Source: JABCZS01 sp041660525
GTDB taxonomy: Bacteria > Pseudomonadota > Gammaproteobacteria > JABCZS01
Assembly: GCA_041660525.1 (NCBI GenBank)
Contig: JBAZWD010000015.1
Coordinates: 1-37,352 of the forward strand
Length of the DNA: 37,352 nucleotides
Direction of reading: 5' to 3'
The notes beneath the pieces are model-generated. The model did not search any database, was not told the origin of the DNA, and saw only the letters and a program-made list of their open reading frames with translations. This document shows positions 27,488 through 35,872 of the stretch, piece by piece. Each line of letters starts with the position of its first letter. Position 1 is the first letter of the stretch. Made by a program: the position numbers and the translations under genes.

Positions 27488-28155
27488 TTTTTAGCCCTCG
27501 CTATAACCATCTGTATAGATCTAACCATTTCTTTCTGTAATTGTGCTTGTGCTTTCATTTCTATTACAGGCAATATTTTCTTCTGCGATACCATGACAGG
27601 AACTGACGGCCCCCATCGTGGCCATGCGCTTTCTCGCTTTTCATTTTCACGCCATGCTATATTCTCTTTTAAACCGGATGTTATACCGTACTGATTAGCA
27701 TTTTTATACTTCATCATAAAAGCATTAGCAAGAGTTTTCCATTTGCCTCTTAATACTTGTACTCTGATTTTATATACTTTTTGTCTAACTCTTCTTACTG
27801 CGTCGTATTGTTCTATATAAGTAAGTGTTTTCTGTGGCGCTATTGATTCTTTGACAGAATAATTAAAAGCCGTTAATGGTAATACAGGGCTTTTAGTGTG
27901 TAACCATCCTGAAAAGTTTCCTTTATGTGCTTTTGTGATTGTCATGGATTTAATAACTCTATTACGTTTTATAGCGTATGTATCCTTAACCATATCAAGA
28001 GTATCTGTCCTGACCTTCGCCAAAGTTTTATTAACAGCGGCAATCGCGGCAGTTTGCGCGCCTTTCGGAATATGTGCAAGTTTAACAACAGCGTTGCGAA
28101 ATTGTGCATCATCTACACGTAATATTAATCCTAATTGCATCGCTTTTTTTGCCAT
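27484..28155 (-). CDS. Minor tail protein Z-like (gpZ)
   Basis: 223 residues. It has the gpZ pattern: an N-terminal helical part with AAIAAVNKTLAKVRTDTLDM, a helix of basic residues (YAIKRNRVIKSM), then a beta region with L-P-L-T-A-F-N-Y and a basic C-terminal helical part. In lambda, gpZ acts at the head-proximal tail end and is needed for tails that can inject DNA. The start at 28155 is eight bases past the upstream stop region. It lies between head-tail joining and terminator genes, matching lambda order. Confidence 0.8.
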   Translation of the reverse strand: MAKKAMQLGLILRVDDAQFRNAVVKLAHIPKGAQTAAIAAVNKTLAKVRTDTLDMVKDTYAIKRNRVIKSMTITKAHKGNFSGWLHTKSPVLPLTAFNYSVKESIAPQKTLTYIEQYDAVRRVRQKVYKIRVQVLRGKWKTLANAFMMKYKNANQYGITSGLKENIAWRENEKRESAWPRWGPSVPVMVSQKKILPVIEMKAQAQLQKEMVRSIQMVIARAKK

Positions 28156-28160
28156 AATAA

Positions 28161-28514
28161 TTATAATCCGTAAGTATTGCCAACTGTTTTTAAATCAACT
28201 TTCCACATTCCAGATTCTAAATTAACTTTGTCAATTTGCAATCTTTCTTTTCCATTTCCCCTGTCGATTGTAATAGTCATATTCGGGGCTGGCTTTTTGG
28301 AAACTTCAACCGGCCAGTCAGCATCAGCAAAATATAACTTTGTGATATTATTTACTAATCCTGACGATGTGAATTGATTAACTACAATCATTTCGTCGGC
28401 ATCATCTAAAACAACAGGGAATGAATAACCTTGAATAGTTGCAGTAATTGCAAAATCATCAGTATTCATAAATATGTTTTTAGCATCGTCAATTATCTGC
28501 TGTTTTAATGTCAT
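28161..28514 (-). CDS. Head-tail joining protein (gpFII-like)
   Basis: 117 residues, the length of lambda gpFII. The chain has helix 1 (KQQIIDDAKNIFMNTDDFA), then strands (ITATIQGYSFPVVLDDAD), and an end with G-N-G-K-E-R-L-Q-I-D-K-V-N-L, the usual beta barrel of head-tail stopper proteins. It lies between the capsid genes and gpZ, exactly where FII-type proteins are found. The start at 28514 is not strongly marked. Confidence 0.68.
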   Translation of the reverse strand: MTLKQQIIDDAKNIFMNTDDFAITATIQGYSFPVVLDDADEMIVVNQFTSSGLVNNITKLYFADADWPVEVSKKPAPNMTITIDRGNGKERLQIDKVNLESGMWKVDLKTVGNTYGL

Positions 28515-28529
28515 GATGAATACTCACTT

Positions 28530-28790
28530 TTAGGTTTTACTTTTTCGCTGTCGTTTTGGCTTTTGCAGTTCCAGATGTTTTTCCACTTCTGGCAGGTCTG
28601 CCGGTTGTAACTGGCTTTCCTGGAATGTCGTTATTGTCTGATTTAATGACGCCTCGATTTCTTCCAAACGATTCCACTTTAGAAGGCGCTGGTATTCCAT
28701 CGGTGTCAGTATCGGCAGGAATTCGCCCGGCTGGTATAACTTTCCTCTCAGGTATGTCTGCTGATTCATCAGCCTGTATTGTTTCTGCAT
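28530..28790 (-). CDS. Alternative-frame overlapping ORF
   Basis: 86 codons in a second frame inside the gene at 28537-28938, starting at an ATG (28790) with AAGGTG seven bases upstream. The product (YLRGKLYQPGEFLP, then PMEYQRLLKWNRLEEIE) has the shape Y-x-G-x-L-x-x-P-G-E, which resembles the start of the overlapped protein (FNWQGSLLNPGQVL). Codon third positions are richer in G and C than in the main frame, which argues for a shadow. I list it as a possible dual-coding gene with low confidence. Confidence 0.25.
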   Translation of the reverse strand: MQKQYRLMNQQTYLRGKLYQPGEFLPILTPMEYQRLLKWNRLEEIEASLNQTITTFQESQLQPADLPEVEKHLELQKPKRQRKSKT

Positions 28791-28938
28791 CAGGTGTCAC
28801 CTTTGCCGGTGTCCATAATTTAGCATTCCCGGCTTTTACAAGGTTATTCGCTAACCCGTCGGGCAGGTCGCTAAGTACCTGCCCCGGATTTAATAATGAA
28901 CCTTGCCAATTAAAATAATGGGTAAGTTCAATTATCAT
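28537..28938 (-). CDS. Head-tail region protein with charged linker and basic tail
   Basis: 133 residues from the ATG at 28938, two bases past the DUF2190-like stop. An upstream codon at 29001 lies within that gene and is rejected. The first 45 residues form a compact beta-turn-beta motif (ELTHYFNWQGSLLNPGQVL, then LPDGLANNLVKAGNAKLW), a pattern I associate with small phage head-tail proteins. The rest is low-complexity, Pro/Asp/Lys-rich, ending K-A-K-T-T-A-K-K. It may link capsid and portal. Confidence 0.66.
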   Translation of the reverse strand: MIIELTHYFNWQGSLLNPGQVLSDLPDGLANNLVKAGNAKLWTPAKVTPDAETIQADESADIPERKVIPAGRIPADTDTDGIPAPSKVESFGRNRGVIKSDNNDIPGKPVTTGRPARSGKTSGTAKAKTTAKK

Positions 28939-28940
28939 AA

Positions 28941-29624
28941 TTAAGTTCCGTAAGCTACCCAATGGATAGCAGTCGCGGTGCTGGATGCGGTCGGTGTGCA
29001 ATTATCGTTTGCTGTGTATTTGAATGTTTCAATTGTAATAGTTCCCGGTGTTGCGTGTGCCTTGCCATATACCATAGTGGTATTAGCAGAAGGCGCCACG
29101 CCCATGGAAACTACAACAGCTACAACGGTTGCAAGTCCGGTTACTACATCTAAAGTTCCGGTTACGTTAGCAGTTGCTCCTACTACCTTTTTAGCAGCAG
29201 AAGTACCCATTAAAACGTTTGCCATGCTTGCGGCGGTTGCGGCGGCGTCTGCGGTTGCTTTAACAGCGGCTATTGCTACTGCGCTTCCATCGTTTGCCAA
29301 CTTGAACTCTGCGGTTGCTGTGCTTGTCGCTTTTGTTAAAGTGCAAATACCAGCTTTATAAGCGGTAACTACTTTCTGCAAAACTTTACCTGAGTTATCC
29401 CAGTAAAGAACGTCGCCAACGGCAAATGATGCGTTTGTCACGGATGCCGCTTTAAATACGCCTTCAATATATACATTGCCTGTGCCTGTTGTTGCTGCAA
29501 TGTCATCAGCGGCTACTGCAATTCCGCCAACGATGGGAACTATTTCGCCTTCGACTATCGCACTGCCAGTATTGGCAAAATTGATAATTTTACCGTCTTG
29601 GCGATAAGTTGCTTCTAATGCCAT
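28941..29624 (-). CDS. DUF2190-like capsid-associated protein
   Basis: 227 residues. The first 110 residues match DUF2190-type capsid-associated proteins: A-L-E-A-T-Y-R-Q-D-G-K-I-I, then G-E-I-V-P-I-V-G, then I-E-G-V-F, then G-D-V-L-Y-W-D. The C-terminal half is an Ala/Thr/Val-rich extension (about 115-227) that is unusual for this small family and could be a surface decoration. It lies directly after the major capsid gene, as expected. GGGAGATAAAATC precedes the ATG at 29624. Confidence 0.8.
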   Translation of the reverse strand: MALEATYRQDGKIINFANTGSAIVEGEIVPIVGGIAVAADDIAATTGTGNVYIEGVFKAASVTNASFAVGDVLYWDNSGKVLQKVVTAYKAGICTLTKATSTATAEFKLANDGSAVAIAAVKATADAAATAASMANVLMGTSAAKKVVGATANVTGTLDVVTGLATVVAVVVSMGVAPSANTTMVYGKAHATPGTITIETFKYTANDNCTPTASSTATAIHWVAYGT

Positions 29625-29645
29625 GATTTTATCTCCCGTTAATTT

Positions 29646-29679
29646 TAGCCGGTCACTGTTTTAAAATCGCAACCGGCTA
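29646..29679 (-). promoter_or_regulatory. Hairpin between capsid and DUF2190-like genes
   Basis: TAGCCGGT (29646-29653) and ACCGGCTA (29672-29679) form an 8-bp stem with an 18-base loop, in the 114-base gap 29625-29738. On the minus strand it is followed by AAAATTAACGGGAG, so no U-run. It may be a processing or stability element below the highly expressed capsid gene. Two copies of GTTAAC lie nearby at 29695-29711. No gene is visible in the gap. Confidence 0.4.
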
Positions 29680-29738
29680 TATTATTTTGAATGTTAACCT
29701 ATAAGTTAACTTTTAATGTGTTTGGCTGTTTATTGTGA

Positions 29739-31697
29739 CTACGTGCCAACGTTGTAATACAGTCCACGGTAGTCTGCTACGGTTGCACCCCAATCAAAAT
29801 AGATGCGGAATGCAGTACCGAGGATTTCACCACCAGCGTCTACCTGTTCAATGGTCGGGCGGTTAACGCCGTTCAAGTAACCAACAACAACGGTTTCGTT
29901 GATGTTAGGGTCGCACGCGGTATACCATGCGGTTGTGCTGGTAATAGCGGCATCAACAATTGGGGTCATCTGTCCATACCATGGGTTATTGACTGCAGCA
30001 TTGCCACTGGCTGTAGGGTCGGCACTGGAATTGATGATTTGCTTACCGGTATAAGATGCGCCAAAACCAGATATGAAGAACTTCGGCATCAGGTTAAGAT
30101 ATGCAGTTCCTGAAATATCCTTCTGGCTTCCCATGAATGTCGCCATTGCATTGAAAGATGAGATGGAAGGAACGCCACCGGATGAGGTTATCGCATTCTT
30201 GTGAGTTGCGGCATTGTCAAATAATACTTGACCGTCATAGATTGCGGCATTGCTTGTCAACAAACCATAAACGGTTGCATTAATTTGGCGATAAGCTGCG
30301 CGGGCATAAGCGGCAGGGATTTTGATAAAATAACTCATGTCGTCATTGATTATCATCTGGCGCGTAAACCCAAACATTCTACCATAGGTGTCAACTGACA
30401 TTGATACCTTTTCATCGCTGACGGCAGTGGTGTATTTCAGTTCGCCATTTTCCTGCACTTTTTCAAGCGCGCCAGCTTCTGACATGCGATACATATTAAC
30501 GGCTTTGAAGTCGTTAACTGTCATCTCGCCAGTCCATGCCTGATAGGTAGTTCCTACGGCTTCCGCAGCGTTCATCATGGATTTATTCAAGGTATTATCC
30601 ACGACTGCTAAGAAGTTTGATGCAGGAGTTAGCGCACGTTTTGCCAGTTCTTTTTCTGACAGGCTGTGTGCGTCTTGTACACCGGTCATTCGCAGGTATT
30701 CAGCCATAAGCTGGCGTATCGGCATACCGCGTAAACGGTCGGCACCATCAGCAGCACGTACACCGTCGGCAAGTTTAACACCATAGCGCAACGCCATTGC
30801 ATCACCGGCAGCACGGCAGAACTTGTCTACCTGGTCGTTAGTGATAACGGCAGTTTCACGGTGTGCATCAGTAGGTTTGTTGTCAACCATGAGTTTCTCC
30901 AATGCAAGAGTTCTAACTGCGTCAACAGTTGAATTGTCTGCAATATAAACATTGGCATCCATTCCGGTACGCTGGCAGAGTGCAGTGATTTCCTGGCATC
31001 GGGTCTGTTCTGCTTTGCGGATTTGGTCGGCATCAACTGCCGGTACTTCGGTCTTGATTTCGTCCATTTTAAATGGCTCCTTTTTGGTATTATCTTCACC
31101 GGCAGTTCCCGGGATAGATTCTGTGGTATTCATTTCTCGATTAACTCCAACTGTGATATCAGCAGGAATTGCTAAAAGGCTGACTTCAAAAGGCATCCAA
31201 CGGATTGCAATTTTGCAGGGACCTTGAAACTTGCCATCTTTTGACATTGCACCAGTTTTTACAGTTTCATATTCAAAAACTCGATAACCTACTGATACAC
31301 CGCGCAATGAACCAGATATAGTTTTCTTGAAATACTTTTCTGATTCCTCATCACGGTCGAAAGTTACAAACGCATAGCTTTTCCCATTTGCTTCATCAAT
31401 AATAGGATTGGAAATAGTTCCTATAATAATTGACCGGTCATGGTTAAACAACGCGCAAACTAAACCGCTGTTAATTCTTGATAAATCAATTGCAGTATAA
31501 TTGTTTAACAATATTTCTGGTAATATTTCCGGTTTTTCATCAGTTCCGAAATTGCGTATTATTTCAGTAGTTTCAGAAGAAAAAGAGATTTTAATAGTCC
31601 GGTTTTCTTCCTGCACTTCTTCTACATAACACGAGGATTCGCACCGGTGAAATATTTCTTCATCTTTAAGATTAGCCTTGATTGGTTGCGTTGACAT
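29739..31697 (-). CDS. Prohead protease fused to major capsid protein
   Basis: 652 residues. Residues 1-188 are an HK97-type prohead protease: N-H86-D (catalytic His), S-L-R-G-V-S135-V-G-Y (catalytic Ser) and E171-V-S-L-L-A-I-P-A. Residues about 210-320 are acidic/helical and may serve as scaffold. Residues about 320-652 are an HK97-fold/Mu gpT-like capsid shell protein ending in W-G-A-T-V-A-D-Y-R-G-L-Y-Y. Such fusions let the protease assemble inside the shell and then release itself. GGGAGGT lies upstream of the ATG at 31697. An internal start at 31067 is reported separately. Confidence 0.9.
   Translation of the reverse strand: MSTQPIKANLKDEEIFHRCESSCYVEEVQEENRTIKISFSSETTEIIRNFGTDEKPEILPEILLNNYTAIDLSRINSGLVCALFNHDRSIIIGTISNPIIDEANGKSYAFVTFDRDEESEKYFKKTISGSLRGVSVGYRVFEYETVKTGAMSKDGKFQGPCKIAIRWMPFEVSLLAIPADITVGVNREMNTTESIPGTAGEDNTKKEPFKMDEIKTEVPAVDADQIRKAEQTRCQEITALCQRTGMDANVYIADNSTVDAVRTLALEKLMVDNKPTDAHRETAVITNDQVDKFCRAAGDAMALRYGVKLADGVRAADGADRLRGMPIRQLMAEYLRMTGVQDAHSLSEKELAKRALTPASNFLAVVDNTLNKSMMNAAEAVGTTYQAWTGEMTVNDFKAVNMYRMSEAGALEKVQENGELKYTTAVSDEKVSMSVDTYGRMFGFTRQMIINDDMSYFIKIPAAYARAAYRQINATVYGLLTSNAAIYDGQVLFDNAATHKNAITSSGGVPSISSFNAMATFMGSQKDISGTAYLNLMPKFFISGFGASYTGKQIINSSADPTASGNAAVNNPWYGQMTPIVDAAITSTTAWYTACDPNINETVVVGYLNGVNRPTIEQVDAGGEILGTAFRIYFDWGATVADYRGLYYNVGT
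31067..31082 (-). promoter_or_regulatory. Internal translation start inside the capsid fusion
   Basis: An in-frame ATG (31067-31065) encoding M211 is preceded by AAGGAG (31077-31082) at nine bases. Starting here gives a 442-residue scaffold-plus-capsid protein without the protease. This is the layout by which lambda and Mu make their scaffolds from nested starts. Confidence 0.6.
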
Positions 31698-33225
31698 CGA
31701 AAGGACCTCCCGTAACTGTATTTACCATTGGCAATCCTGCTTTAGTTCGCAGGTCTTGAATATATTTTGCTTCAACTGTTCTTTGCTCGACGACTTCACG
31801 CCAATCCAAACCTTGACTTTGACAAATATTAGCCATGGTGTCTGTCGGTTGCATTTCGTTAATTATAATCTCGGTTGCTTTTGCCTCTTTATACATATCC
31901 ATAGCAGGTCGTGCAGGTGATACAAAATCATGACGTTTGAAAAGATACGGCATTTTTATAAATGTGGAGTATAACAAATCAGGTACTAATCCCATTAAAA
32001 CGCTATCCTCGGCAAACCATGAAAGTATTTGTTTTAATACAACTTTTTTAAAGTCATCTGCAATCATATCATATTCTGCACCATCTTCAATTCTGCCCTG
32101 TCTTGCGCTGCTGTAGTTCGTCTGTGACATATCGCGTGCAGTTGCTTCATAACTCAACCCTGCGGATGAACCTATTAACCGTTGATTCAATGCCATGAAC
32201 TGCTGCACTTGTATCCCGTCTTGTGCTGGCTGTACACTGGTTGCAGATTCACCATTCTTTAAATTGTAAATCATTCCCGGCGTCATTGTTTGACCGGCAT
32301 ATTCTGACGTTTCGTCTGTTGAAGTTCCGTATATGCCTTTACCCAATGCACCCAATGGGGTATTTGTCGTGATAACCATAGCACTACAAGCGGCGATTCT
32401 GGCTTTCATTGTAGCGGCTTCCATGTATTTTTCGGTTGCGTTAATTCTTGCCAGCATCGGGGTTAATGTACTGATTTCCCGAATATCTGTAGGTCGTTTG
32501 CGATAAGCCCAAAATATAACCCTGTCGGCTGGAATCACTTCATTTTCAGTTGAGTATAAACCGTTTGCAGTCTGTTTCTTGAAATGATATGCAACTATTT
32601 TATTGTTTCTGTCTACTTCAATACCACTGACAATCAAATTGCCATTTTGCAATTGCGTATTTGTGAAAGTATTATCTAATTCTGAAACTTCACGCATTTG
32701 TAGTTTAAATGGAATTAAACCGCCGGGGGTTTCACAACGAATAAAGAAGGTACCACCGTCTACCATATACCGGTCAATAGCCATTCTGCACATTGCAGGA
32801 AATGAAAGTCTGCCGGCTAAGTCGCAATTTTCGGGAAACTCCCATTCTTTATAAAGTGATTCAAAAATAGTATTTTTCTTTTCATCATAACTGCCGTCAT
32901 TATTGCGGATTTTCATTTGCAGCTTAAAACCAGTACCCACTACATTGCGTTTAAATGCTTTGAGAACCGACTGCAATAAGTCGCTGTTGCGTTCCAGTTG
33001 CTGCGCGTTGTATCGAATTATATCACGCTGTGAACCATTTAACATTTCGCTGTTTTGGTTAGCAACGCCTGATTTTATTCCAAACCGTCCGGTATCTGCC
33101 GAATCGTAAATACCACGCACCGCCATTTTCCATGCTAACCGGTCATAAGCGGCTTTGGGATTTATGTATTCAATGGCACGGTCTAACCATGAAGGGGTAT
33201 TCTCATTTCTTTTTATATATTTCAT
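31672..33225 (-). CDS. Portal protein (lambda family)
   Basis: 517 residues, close to lambda gpB (533). Portal proteins form the twelve-part ring through which DNA enters and leaves the head. The N-terminus (WLDRAIEYINPKAAYDRLAW, then R-Y-N-A-Q-Q-L-E-R-N-S-D-L-L) and later D-R-V-I-F-W-A-Y-R-K and A-T-A-R-D-M-S-Q-T-N-Y-S-S-A-R match lambda-type portals. The ATG at 33225 makes an ATGA overlap with the gpW-like gene, and the end overlaps the capsid fusion by 26 bases. Confidence 0.93.
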   Translation of the reverse strand: MKYIKRNENTPSWLDRAIEYINPKAAYDRLAWKMAVRGIYDSADTGRFGIKSGVANQNSEMLNGSQRDIIRYNAQQLERNSDLLQSVLKAFKRNVVGTGFKLQMKIRNNDGSYDEKKNTIFESLYKEWEFPENCDLAGRLSFPAMCRMAIDRYMVDGGTFFIRCETPGGLIPFKLQMREVSELDNTFTNTQLQNGNLIVSGIEVDRNNKIVAYHFKKQTANGLYSTENEVIPADRVIFWAYRKRPTDIREISTLTPMLARINATEKYMEAATMKARIAACSAMVITTNTPLGALGKGIYGTSTDETSEYAGQTMTPGMIYNLKNGESATSVQPAQDGIQVQQFMALNQRLIGSSAGLSYEATARDMSQTNYSSARQGRIEDGAEYDMIADDFKKVVLKQILSWFAEDSVLMGLVPDLLYSTFIKMPYLFKRHDFVSPARPAMDMYKEAKATEIIINEMQPTDTMANICQSQGLDWREVVEQRTVEAKYIQDLRTKAGLPMVNTVTGGPFDVNATNQG

Positions 33226-33425
33226 CTGTCAAAATACCCCACTGAAATAACTTGTCCATTTTCTTTTGCCAATTTATCTTCTAATCTATCGCGTTCTTTT
33301 GTTAATGCTGGCAAATCGGCACGCCGCACACTACGCCACCCTATTTTATATTCTTGCGCACCTGTTAATATTGCCGTTATACATAATTCTATTTCGTCTA
33401 ATTGTTCTTGTGTTGTCTTAGCCAT
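33222..33425 (-). CDS. Head-tail connector protein (gpW-like)
   Basis: 67 residues from the ATG at 33425, next to lambda gpW's 68. RBS AAGGGTGG lies eight bases upstream. A GTG at 33437 is in the same frame, inside that RBS, and is rejected. The pattern helix (TQEQLDEIELCITAILTG), strand pair (YKIGWRSVRRADL), helix (PALTKERDRLEDKLAKENG) matches gpW, which binds under the portal to start tail joining. Overlaps TerL's stop by one base and the portal's start by four. Confidence 0.85.
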   Translation of the reverse strand: MAKTTQEQLDEIELCITAILTGAQEYKIGWRSVRRADLPALTKERDRLEDKLAKENGQVISVGYFDR

Positions 33426-35254
33426 TATATTTGCCACCCTTGCTGATTATTAACCCAATTGGAACCGGCGCTTTGTTTGTTTTGCGTGTTGTTCTTTACT
33501 TCTGGCTGTGCCTGTGCTTCGGTTTCATCAGTTAAGAATCGCACCTGCATTAGTTCCGCAGCAACCGCCGCATAAACTTCACAATCCAAATAATGGTTTG
33601 CGGCGCCTTTTGTTATCGGTGTCCACGTTTCAACTTCAACACTGCCTTTTTTAACTTTTAATTTCTTTTCTGAAACGATATGTTTAGCATATTCAACATC
33701 GCAATTCTTATAAACCATCCATGAACCTTTTCCGTTAGGTCGGTTTAGTCGGCTGGCTATCAGGTTTTTATATCGTTCTGTGTTGACTATTATTAACCGC
33801 ATCCCCATTGCCCGACTGCCAATTCTTTTTACACTGGAAACAGCATAAGGCTGATTCATTTTATGGCTTGCGCCTTTTAAAAGAATCGTCCATTGCTGAT
33901 TCATCATATGCAAATCTTCTACGGTTTCGGTATCGTTTCCAGAGTCCAATCCTGCCAAATTAACTTCCATAACACCGGCGCCGCCTTCGATGGGGTATTG
34001 CTGATTCATGACAAACTCTACATCATCCCATTCCAACGCTATGCCATGTGCTATATTCTGGCTGGTCATCCTTGCACCCCATGCGCGAATAGTCCAATAA
34101 AAGCAATCTTTCTGGAAGTCTATACCGGCAGTTAGCAATCGCGCCCAACTCGGTATAGTTCCCTCTTCTAATTCTGTTTGCCTTTCTAAAACTAATTCCT
34201 GACTTGTAACAATAGTACTTTGTTCATATGCTTTACCTTCCCACGAATTGACAAAGTTTTTATATTCGTCGGGGTCATCTTTTGTCTTGAGGTATTCGGC
34301 TGCCATATCGCCAATTCTAACCCATGGTGACGGCAGAGTATTCATCTTAAAAGCAATTGACCGCTTTCCTGGATGATTGACTTCTGTATTTATCCAGCAT
34401 CCATCTTGCACAAGTTGAGATTTTATAGAATCGTTAATGCGGTTATTGCAATGCGGGCATAAATAATAAGCTGTTTCCCGTGCTTCGGTGTGGTCTTTCC
34501 CTGTCCATTTAACATTGCCAAACTCCCAAACCTGTTCAACCCCGCACGACTGACAACTAAACCCATATTCTTTGATGCTGTCTGCCGATTTAACCCGCTT
34601 TGAAATATTCCCCCTCATGCTTTCCGGTGTGGAAGTCATGACAATCTTTTTATTGTGCGGGAATGTCTTTGTCCGTTCAATGGCAAGGTTTATAGGGTTT
34701 GCTTCTTTTCCTGCCGTTGTCGGGTATTTGTCTATCTCATCTAAAAATAAATATCTGATTGGACGGCTGGCTAAACTTGCCGCGCTGTTTGCACCGGCTA
34801 AAGTCAATGTCATACCGTTGCTAAAATGATACTCAAGGATTGATGATTCCATCGGCAGGTATAAATCACGCAATACCGGCGAGGCTTCAATCATTGTCCT
34901 GATTCTGTTTTTGCTGGTATATTCCGCAAGTTCCAACGTTGGGTATACAATCATTGCGTCATCCGGGTCTTGCACTATGAGATACGCCAACATATTAAAA
35001 ATGGAACGTGTACCGCCAACCTGGGTTGGCTTCTGGAAGATTATCTCTTCAACTTCCGGGTCGGTAAAGGCGTCCATTATCTCTTTCAGATATGGAGTAA
35101 GTATTAGTTTAAATGGTACGCTGTTAGCACGGTCAAGCAGATAATGTCTATTGCAAAACTCGCTTACTGTTAAATTGTCCGGTGGTCGGCATAATCTAAC
35201 TGATTCTAATAGCCAATCTGGCAATATTTCGTTTATATCTGTTGTAATTGGCAT
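33425..35254 (-). CDS. terL: Terminase large subunit (GpA family)
   Basis: 609 residues, the motor that pumps DNA into heads and cuts it. The ATPase has Q-K-P-T-Q-V-G-G-T (74-82) in place of a standard Walker A, as in lambda gpA-type motors, then L-F-L-D-E-I-D (169-175) and T-S-T-P (207-210). A zinc site C234/C237/C266/C269 follows. The nuclease domain has D379 (G-I-D-F) and D437 (G-L-D-S). GpA-type motors usually cut at specific cos sites. No Shine-Dalgarno sequence precedes the ATG at 35254, but an extended -10 (TGATATAAT) lies just upstream. Confidence 0.96.
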   Translation of the reverse strand: MPITTDINEILPDWLLESVRLCRPPDNLTVSEFCNRHYLLDRANSVPFKLILTPYLKEIMDAFTDPEVEEIIFQKPTQVGGTRSIFNMLAYLIVQDPDDAMIVYPTLELAEYTSKNRIRTMIEASPVLRDLYLPMESSILEYHFSNGMTLTLAGANSAASLASRPIRYLFLDEIDKYPTTAGKEANPINLAIERTKTFPHNKKIVMTSTPESMRGNISKRVKSADSIKEYGFSCQSCGVEQVWEFGNVKWTGKDHTEARETAYYLCPHCNNRINDSIKSQLVQDGCWINTEVNHPGKRSIAFKMNTLPSPWVRIGDMAAEYLKTKDDPDEYKNFVNSWEGKAYEQSTIVTSQELVLERQTELEEGTIPSWARLLTAGIDFQKDCFYWTIRAWGARMTSQNIAHGIALEWDDVEFVMNQQYPIEGGAGVMEVNLAGLDSGNDTETVEDLHMMNQQWTILLKGASHKMNQPYAVSSVKRIGSRAMGMRLIIVNTERYKNLIASRLNRPNGKGSWMVYKNCDVEYAKHIVSEKKLKVKKGSVEVETWTPITKGAANHYLDCEVYAAVAAELMQVRFLTDETEAQAQPEVKNNTQNKQSAGSNWVNNQQGWQI

Positions 35255-35306
35255 AATTATTATATCAAAGCTACGAAAAAAACAGGGGTATAAAAACTAT
35301 AATATA

Positions 35307-35837
35307 TTATGCTATCTTTACATTTAAAGATAATTCACATTCTTTGCAAACTGGCATATAATTATTAAAATTATCATTATAGTTTTTTATGATTTTGCAC
35401 TTAGGGCACTTCTGAAAAAACACATTATCTTTAAATATAAATCTACATTTTTCATATGACACTGGAGAATATATTTTTTTAGGTTTTTTGACTATTAATT
35501 TTCTTGGAAGTTTTTTAATAGAAATATTTGTTTTAATTTCTATATTTTTTTTAACTTTTTTTCTTCTTGGATATTTTATAGGTTTTACTAAATTATGATG
35601 TAGTTTAAAGTGTTCATTATGTTTAATGCATTGAAGGTTTGAAATATTATTATTTCTTTTATTACCATCTATATGATGTATATCATAACCTTTAGGAATG
35701 ATACCATTATGCAATTCATAAATATATCTATGAACTTTCTTTGTGTATTTTTTATTATCAATAAATACATATAAAGTCCAATATCCATCTTTATCTATAT
35801 AATTATTAGCATTATCCCAATCAATATTCATACACAT
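35307..35837 (-). CDS. HNH endonuclease between the terminase genes
   Basis: 176 residues from the first ATG (35837); the GTG at 35846 and ATG at 35831 are alternatives, and none has a clear ribosome binding site. The HNH motif reads D-I-H-H-I-D-G-N with N-I-S-N-L-Q and H-H in the third strand. The C-terminal half is basic and ends in a zinc-type module C-P-K-C...C-K-E-C. It looks like a free-standing homing endonuclease, inserted between the small and large terminase genes. The gene is richer in A/T than its neighbours. A role in packaging cannot be excluded, since some HNH proteins near terminase are required for it. Confidence 0.85.
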   Translation of the reverse strand: MCMNIDWDNANNYIDKDGYWTLYVFIDNKKYTKKVHRYIYELHNGIIPKGYDIHHIDGNKRNNNISNLQCIKHNEHFKLHHNLVKPIKYPRRKKVKKNIEIKTNISIKKLPRKLIVKKPKKIYSPVSYEKCRFIFKDNVFFQKCPKCKIIKNYNDNFNNYMPVCKECELSLNVKIA

Positions 35838-35872
35838 ATTATACACTATTTAACTGAAATAGCATACCTATA

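Noticed and set aside
28556..28918. Plus-strand open frame of 120 codons
   Set aside because: Antisense to the low-complexity linker of the head-tail protein. The length is explained by the Pro/Ala/Gly-rich composition.
28978..29361. Long plus-strand open frame of 127 codons
   Set aside because: It lies antisense to the DUF2190-like gene, is Ala/Val-rich because that gene is Ala/Thr-rich, and has no ribosome binding site on the plus strand.
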